The translations under genes were made by a program, and so were the position numbers. The notes below the pieces were generated by a model, which was given only the letters and a program-made list of their open reading frames with translations, did no database searches and was not told the DNA's origin. From Xanthomonas cassavae CFBP 4642 (GTDB lineage: Bacteria > Pseudomonadota > Gammaproteobacteria > Xanthomonadales > Xanthomonadaceae), in contig NZ_CM002139.1 in assembly GCF_000454545.1 (NCBI RefSeq), positions 2,039,632 through 2,103,631 on the forward strand: DNA of 64,000 bases. Direction: 5' to 3'. Of the stretch, positions 48,489 to 59,111 are shown piece by piece (the stretch's first letter is position 1; every line of letters starts with the position of its first letter).

Positions 48489-49812
48489 CGCTGTCCTCGT
48501 CGCCGACCCGGCTCAGCAACAGCTTGTCCACGCGCGCGCCGTCCAGGTCCACGATCTCGATGCGCCATCCGGCCCAGTCGAAGAACTCGCCGGCCTGCGG
48601 AATACGCCCGAAATAATAGATGCACAGCCCGGCCAGCGTGTGGTAATCGCCATCCTCGGCGTCCGGCAATTCGGCGCCCAGCACTTCGCGCAGTTCTTCC
48701 ACCGGCAGCGAGCCGTCGATCAGCAGCGACCCGTCGGCGCGCGTGACCACCAGCGCGTCCTCGTCGGTATTTTCGACAGCCTGCAGCCGCCCGACCACCG
48801 CGCCCATCAGGTCGCTGATGGTCACCAGCCCGCGGATCTCGCCGTATTCGTCCACCACCAGCGCCATCGACTGCTGTTCTTCGCGGAAGATCTCCAGCAG
48901 CTTCATCGCATGCGTGGATTCGGACACGAACAACGTGTCGCGCAGCGCCTGGAACAGGTGCGCGCCGTGCCCATCCAGACGCGTGACCAGCGATTTGACT
49001 TCCAGCACGCCGGCGATGTCCTGGTCGCTGCCGCGATACACCGGATAGCGGGAGAATTCGTGTTCGCGCATGACCGCCAAGTTGCGTTCCGGCTCGGCGT
49101 TGGCGTCCAGCCAGGCGATGCGGTTGCGCGGCGTCATCAGGCTGTCGGCGGTGCGGTCGCCCAGCCGCATCACGCGGTTCATCATGTCGCGCTCGTGCGC
49201 GTCGATCACCCCGGCCTCGTGGCTTTCGGCCACCAGCATGCGGATCTCTTCTTCGGTCACCGAAGCCGATTCGTCCTTGCCCATGCCCAGCAGACGCAGC
49301 ACCAGCCGGGTGGAGCGCGCCAGCACCCACACGCCGGGCGCGGCGATCCTGGCCAGCCAGGCCATCGGCACCGCGACGACGCCTGCGATGTCCTCGGAAT
49401 TGCGCAGGGCCAGTCGCTTGGGGACCAGTTCGCCGAAGATCAGCGTCAGGAAGGTAATCAGCGCCACCGCCAGCGTGCTGCCGATCACCACCGAATACGG
49501 GCGCGGCTTGCCGACCAGCTCGAAGGTGGCCGACAAGGCGGGGAACAGCCCCTGCAGCCAGTTGCTGATGGCCTCGCCGATCGCCTCGCCACCGAACACG
49601 CCGGTCAGGATGCCGATCAGGGTGATGCCGATCTGGACAGTGGACAGGAAGTTTTCCGGGCTTTCGGCCAGTGCCAGTGCGCGGGCGGCGCGCTTGCTGG
49701 AGCCGGCCATCTGCTTCAGCCGGCTCTTGCGCGAGGTCATCAACGACATTTCCGACATCGCGAAGAAGCCGTTCAGCAGGATCAGCGCGATGACGATCAG
49801 AAACTCAACCAC
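48472..49812 (-). CDS. CNNM/CorC-type membrane protein ('hemolysin family')
   Basis: The protein has 446 aa. An N-terminal DUF21/CNNM membrane domain (FLIVIALILLNGFFAMSEMS, VQIGITLIGILTGVFGGEAI) is followed by a CBS pair (DSLMTPRNRIAWLDANAEPE, MALVVDEYGEIRGLVTISDL) and a C-terminal CorC_HlyC transporter-associated domain (GDYHTLAGLCIYYFGRIPQA). Related proteins handle Mg2+ or Co2+ efflux; the 'hemolysin' name is historical. Starts MVEFLIVIA at 49812. Overlaps exoD. Confidence 0.92.
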   Translation of the reverse strand: MVEFLIVIALILLNGFFAMSEMSLMTSRKSRLKQMAGSSKRAARALALAESPENFLSTVQIGITLIGILTGVFGGEAIGEAISNWLQGLFPALSATFELVGKPRPYSVVIGSTLAVALITFLTLIFGELVPKRLALRNSEDIAGVVAVPMAWLARIAAPGVWVLARSTRLVLRLLGMGKDESASVTEEEIRMLVAESHEAGVIDAHERDMMNRVMRLGDRTADSLMTPRNRIAWLDANAEPERNLAVMREHEFSRYPVYRGSDQDIAGVLEVKSLVTRLDGHGAHLFQALRDTLFVSESTHAMKLLEIFREEQQSMALVVDEYGEIRGLVTISDLMGAVVGRLQAVENTDEDALVVTRADGSLLIDGSLPVEELREVLGAELPDAEDGDYHTLAGLCIYYFGRIPQAGEFFDWAGWRIEIVDLDGARVDKLLLSRVGDEDSDDIVG

Positions 49813-50017
49813 GGGCGCAGTCCCCGGTCAATGAAGGGGAGGGCGGGGTTGCACTGCATTGGCCGGCGCGCACGGGGGCGGGGCGGCAAGCGGGGGGGAT
49901 AGGGTCGTCTTCCATAGGGTGCGCCCGAAGGCGCGCAGGCATGGTAGCAAACCACAGGGTGGTTCGAGCCGGGAAATGCCGATGTGAAGGCCATCGGCGG
50001 CACCGATATACCCAGAC

Positions 50018-50035
50018 AGGTCATGGAACGGTCAT
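50018..50035 (+). promoter_or_regulatory. PHO-box-like site upstream of the phosphate transport operon
   Basis: Two 7-mers with an 11-bp period, AGGTCAT (50018-50024) and CGGTCAT (50029-50035), match the PhoB half-site CTGTCAT at 5 and 6 of 7 positions. They sit 50 nt before the DUF47 start. A CATAAT -10-like hexamer (50033-50038) overlaps the second half-site, which would fit repression at least as well as activation. The call rests on resemblance and context. Confidence 0.5.
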
Positions 50036-50084
50036 AATTCGCCCTTGGTGCCGTCCTCCCTCGACGGCAGGAAGTTCTCCACCC

Positions 50085-50711
50085 ATGTTCTCGTTGCAGA
50101 CCATCTTCGGTTCCGGCAAGCAGTTCTATTCGCTCCTGAACGAAGCGGCGCAGGCCGCCTACGACAGCACCAAGGCCTTGCATGCCATGATGCGCGAGTC
50201 CGATCGGCAGCCCGCGCTGGACGCCTTCAAGCTCGCCCGCCTGCGCGAACGCGCGGCCTCCGACAAGATCGGCCAGGCCCTGGTGGACAGTTTCATGACC
50301 CCGATCGAGCGCGAAGACATCGAAGCGCTGGGCTCGGCGTTGTACAAGATTCCCAAGCAGGTGGAGAAATTCGCCGACCGCTATTCGCTGGCGACCAAGC
50401 ACCTGGAACACATCGACTTCGCCCCGCGCGCAGCGATGCTGGAACAGGCGGCCGCGGTGGTGGTGGAAATGGTCGACGACCTGCCGCGCATGAACATCGA
50501 TCGCATGACCGCGCTCAACGACAAGCTGCGCATGCTCGAGAACGAGGCCGACCGGCTGATGCTCGAGCTGTACCGCGACATCTATTCCGGCCGCCTGGAC
50601 ACGCTGCAGATGTTCCTGCTCAAGGAGTTCTTCGAGATCCTGGAAAAAGCCATCGACCGTTGCCGCGAGGCGGGGGTGGTGGTGTACCAGATCGTGTTGA
50701 AGAACAGCTGA
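50085..50711 (+). CDS. DUF47 family (PhoU-like) protein, partner of Pit
   Basis: This 208-aa all-helical protein starts MFSLQTIFGSGKQFYSLLNE and contains the PhoU-like helical repeats VDSFMTPIEREDIEALGSAL and MTALNDKLRMLENEADRLML. DUF47 genes usually precede low-affinity phosphate transporter genes and probably modulate them. The pit gene begins 9 nt after its stop. The frame is open upstream, but the family start is at 50085. Confidence 0.93.
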   Translation: MFSLQTIFGSGKQFYSLLNEAAQAAYDSTKALHAMMRESDRQPALDAFKLARLRERAASDKIGQALVDSFMTPIEREDIEALGSALYKIPKQVEKFADRYSLATKHLEHIDFAPRAAMLEQAAAVVVEMVDDLPRMNIDRMTALNDKLRMLENEADRLMLELYRDIYSGRLDTLQMFLLKEFFEILEKAIDRCREAGVVVYQIVLKNS

Positions 50712-50720
50712 GGCCGCCGC

Positions 50721-51848
50721 GTGCTTACCCTTGTTCTGGTGGTGATCCTGGCCGCGTTGGTGTTCGAATTCATCAACGGCTTCCACGACACCGCCAATTC
50801 CATCGCCACCGTCGTCGCCACCAAGGTGCTCTCGCCGGGCTGGGCGGTGATGCTGGCGGCCGGCATGAACCTGATCGGCGCCCTCACCGGCACCGCAGTG
50901 GCGCTGACCATCGCTTCGGGTCTGCTCAACACCAATGTGGTGGACGTCACTCCGCAGGTGATCCTGTGCGCGCTGTTGGGCGGCATCATCTGGAACCTGA
51001 TCACCTGGTGGAAGGGCCTGCCGTCGTCGTCCTCGCATGCGCTGATCGGTGGCCTGTGCGGCGCCGGCCTGGCCGCCGCGCACAACAACTGGGATGCGCT
51101 GATCTGGTCGGAGAACATCGGCAACTGGGCCAAGAACAAGGGATTGTTGTGGAAGGTGTTCGTGCCGATGATCACCTCGCCGATCGCCGGTTTCCTGCTC
51201 GGCATCGTGGTGATGGTGCTGCTGTGGGCGATCATCGCCGGCATGTCCAGGCTTGGCGGCCCGATCGGGCGCCTGGCACGCCCCCGCTGGGTCAACGCGT
51301 TCTTCGGCAAGGCGCAGATCGCCTCGGCCGCGTACATGGGCTACGCACACGGCCATAACGATGCGCAGAAGACCATGGGCATCATCGCCATGACCCTGAT
51401 CGGCGCGCAGTCGGCCGGCGCGCTGGACAATCTGCCCGGCTGGCTGGCGTTCCTGCATCCGGGCACCGGGCTGGCGGCCGGCGATGGCATCCCGATGTGG
51501 ATCGTGCTGACCTGCGCAGTGGTGATGGCGGCCGGTACTGCGTCCGGCGGCTGGAAGATCATCAAGACGCTTGGCCACAAGATGGTCAAGCTGCATCCCA
51601 TCCATGGTTTTGCCGCCGAAACCAGCTCGGCCACCGTGCTGACCATGGCGGCGCATTTCGGCATGCCGGTCTCCACCACCCACAGCATCTCCACCGCCAT
51701 CATGGGCGTGGGCTTTGCCAAGAACCCGCGTTCGCTGCGCCTGGGCGTGATCGAACGCATCGTCTGGGCGTGGATCCTCACCATCCCGGCTGCCGGCGGC
51801 GTGGCGTACCTGATCCTGCGCGCCTTCGAGCTGTTCGGCTGGACATGA
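50721..51848 (+). CDS. pit: Low-affinity inorganic phosphate transporter Pit
   Basis: This 375-aa membrane protein has the two PiT signatures, GFHDTANSIATVVATKVLSP near the N-terminus and GYAHGHNDAQKTMGIIAMTL in the middle, plus the repeat elements SSSSHALIGGL and PVSTTHSISTAIMG. It takes up phosphate with a proton or metal. GTG start 9 nt after the DUF47 gene; two-gene operon. Confidence 0.95.
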   Translation: MLTLVLVVILAALVFEFINGFHDTANSIATVVATKVLSPGWAVMLAAGMNLIGALTGTAVALTIASGLLNTNVVDVTPQVILCALLGGIIWNLITWWKGLPSSSSHALIGGLCGAGLAAAHNNWDALIWSENIGNWAKNKGLLWKVFVPMITSPIAGFLLGIVVMVLLWAIIAGMSRLGGPIGRLARPRWVNAFFGKAQIASAAYMGYAHGHNDAQKTMGIIAMTLIGAQSAGALDNLPGWLAFLHPGTGLAAGDGIPMWIVLTCAVVMAAGTASGGWKIIKTLGHKMVKLHPIHGFAAETSSATVLTMAAHFGMPVSTTHSISTAIMGVGFAKNPRSLRLGVIERIVWAWILTIPAAGGVAYLILRAFELFGWT

Positions 51849-51955
51849 GCGGTGTCGCGGTGCGGTCATGCACCGTGGGCACGCTGCGATGCCGTTACCG
51901 CGTAAACCCGCTACCGTCGGGTCTGCCCGCACGTTATGAATGAGATCCTTCCGCG

Positions 51956-52717
51956 ATGATGCTGGCCCTGGTGTGCGTATTGTTCGGGTTCGCCTGGTTG
52001 ATCGACCGCCGCGGATTGCGGCGCTTTTCCCGCGTGTTGGGTCTTACCAGTCTGTTGCTGGTGTTTGCGGTCGGTTGCGGCCCATTGCCTTCCTGGATGC
52101 TGCAACACCTGCAGCACACCGGGGTCAACGATTTCAACGCATGGGGCGCGCGCAACGTCATCGTGTTGCTGGGCGCCGGCACCGTGCGTCCGGAAGGGCG
52201 TGACGCGGTAGCCGAAGCCAACATGTTCGCCTACGGCCGCATCGTCGAGTCGGCGCGGCTGTATCAGAAATGCCGGCACAGCGGTGGCGATTGCAAGATC
52301 GAAATCAGCGGCGGCGATGCGCGCGGGCTGGGGTTATCCGAAGCAGTGGTGTATCAGCGCGTGTTGGTTGGCCTGGCGATTCCGCAGGCCGACTTGATCA
52401 TGGAGCCCTCGAGCATGAACACCTGGCAGAATGCGCAGTTCAGCCAGCCCCTGCTGCGCGCGTACCGGCCCGATCGCATCGTGCTGGTGTCATCGGCCAC
52501 CCATCTGCGCCGCGCCGAACTGTACTTCCGCCATTTCGGCATCGATGCCACGCCGGTGCGCGCGGATTGGTTGACTGCCACTTGGTCGATCCTGCCGCAG
52601 AGCTACAACTTCACTCTGGCCGATGTGGCGCTGCACGAATATCTGGGCATTGCGCGCTATCAGCTCTACCAATGGATGGGCTGGAACGTAAAAGCAACCG
52701 CGCCTGGCGCAGTGTAG
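51956..52717 (+). CDS. YdcF family (DUF218) membrane-anchored protein
   Basis: This 253-aa protein has an N-terminal hydrophobic part (MMLALVCVLFGFAWLI, VLGLTSLLLVFAVGCG) and a DUF218 domain: NVIVLLGAGTVRPEGRDAVA, IEISGGDARGLGLSEAVVY, IMEPSSMNTWQNAQFSQPLL and IVLVSSATHLRRAELYFRHF. Some family members act in envelope or vancomycin-related functions; the activity here is unknown. Confidence 0.88.
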   Translation: MMLALVCVLFGFAWLIDRRGLRRFSRVLGLTSLLLVFAVGCGPLPSWMLQHLQHTGVNDFNAWGARNVIVLLGAGTVRPEGRDAVAEANMFAYGRIVESARLYQKCRHSGGDCKIEISGGDARGLGLSEAVVYQRVLVGLAIPQADLIMEPSSMNTWQNAQFSQPLLRAYRPDRIVLVSSATHLRRAELYFRHFGIDATPVRADWLTATWSILPQSYNFTLADVALHEYLGIARYQLYQWMGWNVKATAPGAV

Positions 52718-52738
52718 TCGCCACGCTATTTCGCTGAT

Positions 52739-52768
52739 CATCGCCGGACGTTGAGATGCCCGGCGATG
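52739..52768. terminator. Hairpin between convergent genes
   Basis: CATCGCCGG (52739-52747) and CCGGCGATG (52760-52768) form a perfect 9-bp stem with a 12-nt loop, 21 nt after the YdcF stop and 7 nt before the S10 peptidase stop. No T-run follows on either strand, so termination is inferred from position. Confidence 0.45.
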
Positions 52769-52775
52769 GACGCAT

Positions 52776-54293
52776 TCAGCGCGTTTCGTACATCGCCTTG
52801 ACGTCGTTGCGGAACGCACTCTGGCTGTCGGCGCGGTTGTAGAACATGTGGCCGCCCGGATATTCGCGTACCTGCACGCGTTTCGGGTCGCTGCCCATCG
52901 CCGGCATCTGATCCACCGTGAGCACCGAGCCCATGAACGGGCAGGAGAGGTCGTTCCAGCCGTGCGCGATCAATACGCGCAACTTCGGATCGATCGCCAC
53001 CGACTGACGCAGTTGGGTCACCGCACCCTTGCGCAGTTCGTCGTTCCAGTCCCAGAGTTTGTTGACGTCGTAGTTGAGCGCGCGATATTGCGCATCGATT
53101 TTCCAACCGACCACGCGGGTGACGAAATCCACCATCGCAGTGGTGGTGGGAGCAATGATGCTGTCCAGCAGCGGGTCGTTGGCGCGTTGTTCGGCATCGT
53201 TGGGAAACGGGTCGAAGGCGGTGACGTTGGAGTCGTAACGGCTACCCAATTCGCCCTTGTCGCGAAACACCTCGCGCAGATACGCCTGGGTTTCCAGGCG
53301 TCCGCCGGAGCGGCGCACATAGGCCGGGTCCAGCCCGGTCATGCGGGTGACCTGCTGCAACATCGCCTCATGCGCCTGCGGGTCGGTACGTCCTTTCATC
53401 AGCGCCACCGCGTAATCGCCGCGGGTGTAGTCGATCACCTGGCGCATCGCGCTGTCGCTGAGCTGGCCCTGGCGCTCCAGGTGCGCGGCGGCGATCGAGG
53501 GCAGTGTCAGCATCCATGCCAGCGGTGAGACATCGCCGTTGTCGTCCAGGGTCGGGTTGAGATACGGCGACACCAGCACCACGCCGTTCATCGCCACGCC
53601 CAGCCGGGTCTGCAGGTAGTGGGTGATCCGCGGACCGCGGAAACCGCCATAGCTCTCGCCGACCAGATACTTGCGCGCCTGCAGGCGGCGGTTCTTGAGC
53701 AGCCAGTCGTAGATCACGCGCGAGAGATATTCCACATCCGCCTGCGGGTTGTAGAACTGCTTCTTGGCATCGTCGTCGCCGATCAATGCGCGACTGAAGC
53801 CGGTGCCCACCGGGTCGATGAACACCAGGTCGGTGAAATCCAGCCAGGTGCCCGGGTTGTCGCGCAGCGCGGCCGGTGCCGAGGCGCTGTCGCCTTCGGC
53901 GCCGAACGACACCACCTTTGGCCCGATCGCACCCAAATTCAGATACACCGACGCCGCGCCCGGGCCGCCATTCAATGCAAAGGTCACCGGGCGTTCCTTG
54001 CCGTCGACGGTGTAGGCGGTGAACACCACCTCGCCGGTGGTCTTGCCCTGCGCATCGCGCACCGGCAGGGTGCCGACGGTGGCGGTGTAACTCAGCGACC
54101 GGCCGGCCACGCGCGTGCTCTGACGCACGCTGACATCGGCCGGCAACGGTGCCTGTCTGGCGGCAGCGGCAGCGGCGCTGGCGTCGCGTTTTGCATCGCT
54201 TTTATCGGTTCGCTCTGGCGCATCGGCCAGAGCGGCCCCGCTGAGCAGGAAGCAGGCCAGCAAGCCGGCACGGAGAAAGGAGGGCATGGGCAT
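52776..54293 (-). CDS. Serine carboxypeptidase-like peptidase (S10 family), exported
   Basis: This 505-aa protein has a signal peptide (MPMPSFLRAGLLACFLLSGA). The alpha/beta-hydrolase landmarks are VTFALNGGPGAASVYLNLGA, DLVFIDPVGTGFSRALIGDD, the nucleophile Ser in YLVGESYGGFRGPRI, an Asp in IAHGWNDLSCPF and the His in YPGGHMFYN. This is the S10 arrangement seen in bacterial secreted peptidases. Substrate unknown. Confidence 0.9.
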   Translation of the reverse strand: MPMPSFLRAGLLACFLLSGAALADAPERTDKSDAKRDASAAAAAARQAPLPADVSVRQSTRVAGRSLSYTATVGTLPVRDAQGKTTGEVVFTAYTVDGKERPVTFALNGGPGAASVYLNLGAIGPKVVSFGAEGDSASAPAALRDNPGTWLDFTDLVFIDPVGTGFSRALIGDDDAKKQFYNPQADVEYLSRVIYDWLLKNRRLQARKYLVGESYGGFRGPRITHYLQTRLGVAMNGVVLVSPYLNPTLDDNGDVSPLAWMLTLPSIAAAHLERQGQLSDSAMRQVIDYTRGDYAVALMKGRTDPQAHEAMLQQVTRMTGLDPAYVRRSGGRLETQAYLREVFRDKGELGSRYDSNVTAFDPFPNDAEQRANDPLLDSIIAPTTTAMVDFVTRVVGWKIDAQYRALNYDVNKLWDWNDELRKGAVTQLRQSVAIDPKLRVLIAHGWNDLSCPFMGSVLTVDQMPAMGSDPKRVQVREYPGGHMFYNRADSQSAFRNDVKAMYETR

Positions 54294-54776
54294 CGGCGTC
54301 GGAGCAGGGGAGTGCCGATGCTAGGCTGCGGCAGCGCTCGGTGTAATGTGCAGGAAGGCATGGATGGCGCGTGGACCGATGCAGCATGCTTGTCTAGAGC
54401 CGGATGTGCTGCGGCAGGAAGCCGTCTGATCTGAACGGTCAGGTCTGCGCGGTCCGCTGAAACAAGCATCGACCTGCAAGAAAACCGATAAAGCTCCCTT
54501 CTCCCCTCGAGACATTGTCCTCCTTGATGGGGGAGAAGGTGCCCCGCAGGGGCGGATGAGGGTGCGACGCAGAGAGTCACCGGTTCCCGCAATGACAAAC
54601 GCGTCGCCACGCGCCTTCAAAGGTGACGCACCCACTGCTTCGCCCCTCACCCCAACCCCCGCTCCGCGCCCCGGCCCGCGCTCGCAGCGCGGGCGCTCCA
54701 AGGCACGCGCGCCAGTGGCGCGCAACCCGTGCCTTCTCGCCCCGGCGGGAGAGGGGCTTTCAAAGCTTCCGGGTTT
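54294..54776. other. Intergenic region with a composite REP-like element
   Basis: These 483 bases lie between the S10 peptidase and parE genes, both on the minus strand. The main content is the composite repeat listed at 54487-54760. No convincing gene. Confidence 0.6.
54487..54760. repeat. Composite REP-like element (A and B units)
   Basis: The A unit begins with CCTTCTCCCC, then GGGGGAGAAGGTGCCCC and GGATGAGGGTGCG (54487-54567). The B unit has CCCCTCACCCCAACCCCC near 54642-54661 and a variant CCCGGCGGGAGAGGGGCTT near 54742-54760. Between them is unique sequence with GC-rich inverted repeats. Order and orientation match the copy at 58913-59089. Confidence 0.65.
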
Positions 54777-56666
54777 TCAAACTTCCAGCGACGCCAAATC
54801 GCCCTTGGTTTCCAGCCACTGCTTGCGGTCGCCCGCGCGCTTCTTGGCCAGCAGCATGTCCATCAACGAACGGGTCTGCTCGCCATCGTCGATGGTCAGC
54901 TGCACCAGCCGGCGCGTATCCGGGTGGATGGTGGATTCGCGCAGCTGCTGCGGATTCATTTCGCCCAGGCCCTTGAAGCGGGTCACGCTAATCTGGCCCT
55001 TCATCTTCTCGCGCGCGATCTTGTCCAGCAGCGTGGTCTTTTCTTCTTCGTCCAGCGCGTAGAACACCTGCTTGCCCACGTCCACGCGGAACAGCGGCGG
55101 CATCGCCACGAACACATGGCCGGCGGCTACCAGCGCGGGGAAATGCTGCAGGAACAGCGCCGTCAGCAGCGTGGCGATGTGCAGGCCATCGGAGTCCGCA
55201 TCTGCCAGGATCACCACCTTGCCGTAGCGCAGCCCGGTGATGTCGTCCTTGCCCGGATCGCAGCCGATCGCGATCGCCAGGTTATGCACTTCTTCGGAGG
55301 CCAGCACGCTGCCGGAAGCCACTTCCCAGGTATTGAGGATCTTGCCACGCAGCGGCAGGATCGCCTGGAAGTCCTTGTCGCGCGCCTGCTTGGCCGAACC
55401 GCCGGCCGAATCGCCTTCCACCAGGAACAGCTCGGTGCGCGACAGGTCCTGGCTGATGCAGTCGGCCAGCTTGCCGGGAAGGGCCGGGCCCTGGGTGACC
55501 TTCTTGCGGATGATCTGCTTTTCGGTCTTCAGCCGTGCGCTGGCGCGGTCGATGGCGATCTGCGCGATCTTCTCGCCGATCTCCACGTTCTGGTTGAGAT
55601 ACAGGCTGAAGGCATCGTGCGCGGCGCCTTCGATGAAGCCGGCGGCCTGGCGCGAGGACAACCGCTCCTTGGTCTGCCCGGAGAACTGCGGGTCGGTCAT
55701 CTTCAGGCTGAGCACGAAGGCGACCCGGTCCCAGACGTCTTCCGGCGCCAGCTTGACGCCGCGCGGCAGCAGATTGCGGAAATCGCAGAACTCGCGCAGC
55801 GCATCGGTCAGGCCCGAACGCAGGCCGTTGACGTGGGTGCCGTGCTGCGCGGTCGGAATCAGGTTGACGTAGCTTTCCTGCACCAACTCGCCTTCCGGCA
55901 CCCAGGCCGCGGCCCAGTCCACGATCTCGGTGTCCTTCTTCAGGCTGCCCACGAACAGCTCGGCCGGCAGCAGTTCGTGCTCGGCCATCTCGCCTTTCAG
56001 GTAATCGCGCAGGCCGTTCTCGAAATACCAGCTGTCCTGCTCGCCGGTGGCTTCGTCGTGCAGCTTGACGGTCAGGCCGGGGCACAGCACGGCCTTGGCG
56101 CGCAGCAGGTGGCGCAGCGCACGCACATTGAATTTGGGCGTATCGAAATACTTCGGGTCGGCCCAGAAGCGCAGCCGCGTGCCGGTGTTCTTCTTGCCGA
56201 CCGTGCCGACCACTTCGAGCTTGGAGGCGGCATTGCCGTCGCGGAACTCCATACGGTGCTCGCTGCCTTCGCGCTTGATGAACAGCTCGACCTTGGTCGA
56301 GAGCGCATTGACCACGCTCACGCCCACGCCGTGCAGGCCGCCGGAGAAGGTGTAGTTGCGATTGCTGAACTTGCCGCCGGCATGCAGGCGGGTCAGGATC
56401 AATTCGACACCTGGGATCTTCTCTTCCGGATGGATGTCCACCGGCATGCCGCGGCCGTCGTCGGACACCTCGCAGCTGCCATCCTTGTACAGGGTGACTT
56501 CGACCTGCTTGGCGTGGCCGGCGAGCGCCTCGTCGACGGAGTTGTCGATCACTTCCTGCGCCAGATGGTTCGGGCGCGCGGTGTCGGTGTACATGCCCGG
56601 GCGGCGTTTGACCGGGTCCAGACCCGACAGCACTTCAATATCGGCGGCGTTATAACGGGTGTTCAT
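54777..56666 (-). CDS. parE: DNA topoisomerase IV subunit B
   Basis: This 629-aa type IIA topoisomerase subunit has the GHKL ATPase N-terminus (RRPGMYTDTARPNHLAQEVI, VSDDGRGMPVDIHPEEK, FSGGLHGVGVSVVNALS), the TOPRIM motif EGDSAGGSAKQARDK, DADSDGLHIATLLTALF, and the RFKGLGEMNPQQL ending. The length fits ParE rather than GyrB, which is about 800 aa in these bacteria. It decatenates chromosomes with ParC. The start at MNTRYNAADIEVL is clear; the open frame upstream is not part of the gene. Confidence 0.96.
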   Translation of the reverse strand: MNTRYNAADIEVLSGLDPVKRRPGMYTDTARPNHLAQEVIDNSVDEALAGHAKQVEVTLYKDGSCEVSDDGRGMPVDIHPEEKIPGVELILTRLHAGGKFSNRNYTFSGGLHGVGVSVVNALSTKVELFIKREGSEHRMEFRDGNAASKLEVVGTVGKKNTGTRLRFWADPKYFDTPKFNVRALRHLLRAKAVLCPGLTVKLHDEATGEQDSWYFENGLRDYLKGEMAEHELLPAELFVGSLKKDTEIVDWAAAWVPEGELVQESYVNLIPTAQHGTHVNGLRSGLTDALREFCDFRNLLPRGVKLAPEDVWDRVAFVLSLKMTDPQFSGQTKERLSSRQAAGFIEGAAHDAFSLYLNQNVEIGEKIAQIAIDRASARLKTEKQIIRKKVTQGPALPGKLADCISQDLSRTELFLVEGDSAGGSAKQARDKDFQAILPLRGKILNTWEVASGSVLASEEVHNLAIAIGCDPGKDDITGLRYGKVVILADADSDGLHIATLLTALFLQHFPALVAAGHVFVAMPPLFRVDVGKQVFYALDEEEKTTLLDKIAREKMKGQISVTRFKGLGEMNPQQLRESTIHPDTRRLVQLTIDDGEQTRSLMDMLLAKKRAGDRKQWLETKGDLASLEV

Positions 56667-56828
56667 GCATCTCGTTGGCACGTGAAACGACGCGCAAGTG
56701 TGCGGGCTGGGGCGACTTTTTGCACGCGGCAGGCGTTCAGTGCAGGGCTGGGTGGGCTTGGCTACCCTGGCGTTGGTTTCGGAACCGAACGTCCCCACCT
56801 GAGGATGTGACCGAACCGGAGGACACTC

Positions 56829-57071
56829 ATGACGTTCAAACATATTCTGATGCTCACCCTGGATGCGGCCGCCGTGGCGGCACTGCCGGCGCTGGCCCAG
56901 GCCGCCCCGCAGCAGACCGGGCAGGGCGCCACCGCGCAGAAGACCGACGACGCCAAGGCCAAGACCGACGCCGAGCGCAAGGCCGAGCGCCGTGCCGCTG
57001 CTGCCGCGCAGAAGCCCAAGGCCGACAGTGCTCCACGCGAGGAAGAGGAAGAAGAGAAGCCCGCGCGCTGA
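56829..57071 (+). CDS. Small exported protein with charged tail, unknown function
   Basis: This 80-aa protein has a signal peptide (MLTLDAAAVAALPALAQAAP) followed by a low-complexity Ala/Lys/Glu-rich tail ending REEEEEEKPAR. A strong CGGAGG ribosome site stands before the ATG and a terminator hairpin follows the stop, so it looks like a real, independently expressed gene. No domain is recognised. Confidence 0.75.
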   Translation: MTFKHILMLTLDAAAVAALPALAQAAPQQTGQGATAQKTDDAKAKTDAERKAERRAAAAAQKPKADSAPREEEEEEKPAR

Positions 57072-57097
57072 GTCTGCCCGCGTCGCTGCGCGACATG

Positions 57098-57123
57098 GAC
57101 GCCCCGGCCTCGGCCGGGGCGTC
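57098..57123 (+). terminator. Terminator hairpin after the small exported protein
   Basis: GACGCCCCGGCC (57098-57109) and GGCCGGGGCGTC (57112-57123) pair perfectly over 12 bp with a TC loop, followed by TGCATTTG. It lies 27 nt after the stop. Confidence 0.7.
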
Positions 57124-57211
57124 TGCATTTGCGCAGCGGCACGGTCAAATGTCGAGCGCAGGAGGACCTCGTCACCACGCAACCCTTGGGCATTCGCCCG
57201 CCACCCGTTAA

Positions 57212-58906
<1,695 letters not shown>

Positions 58907-58912
58907 GCAGTC

Positions 58913-59089
58913 CCTTCTCCCCTTGGGAGAAGGTGCCCTGAAGGGTTGGATGAGGGTGCGCCGCAACGCACTGGAAGATGGCAGCCATGGCGAGCGCGTG
59001 GCTACGCGCCAGCCAGGGCGAACCATTTTGCTTCAGCAGTACTTCGCAACCGCACCCTTACCCCAACCCCTCTCCCGGTGGGAGAGGGG
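58913..59089. repeat. Composite REP-like element between pyrG and kdsA
   Basis: A-type hairpin CCTTCTCCC/GGGAGAAGG (58913-58933), then GTGCCCTGAAGGGTTGGATG and AGGGTGCG. About 100 nt later comes the B unit with CTTACCCCAACC and the hairpin CCCCTCTCCC/GGGAGAGGGG (59067-59089). It ends 22 nt before kdsA, so it may affect that gene's translation or mRNA stability. Confidence 0.75.
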
Positions 59090-59111
59090 CTTCAATCAAC
59101 AAGGTGACCTG

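Noticed and set aside
54777..57182. Longer 801-codon form of parE
   Set aside because: The first 172 codons overlap the opposite-strand small gene and its terminator and lack topoisomerase character; ParE starts at MNTRYNAADIEV.
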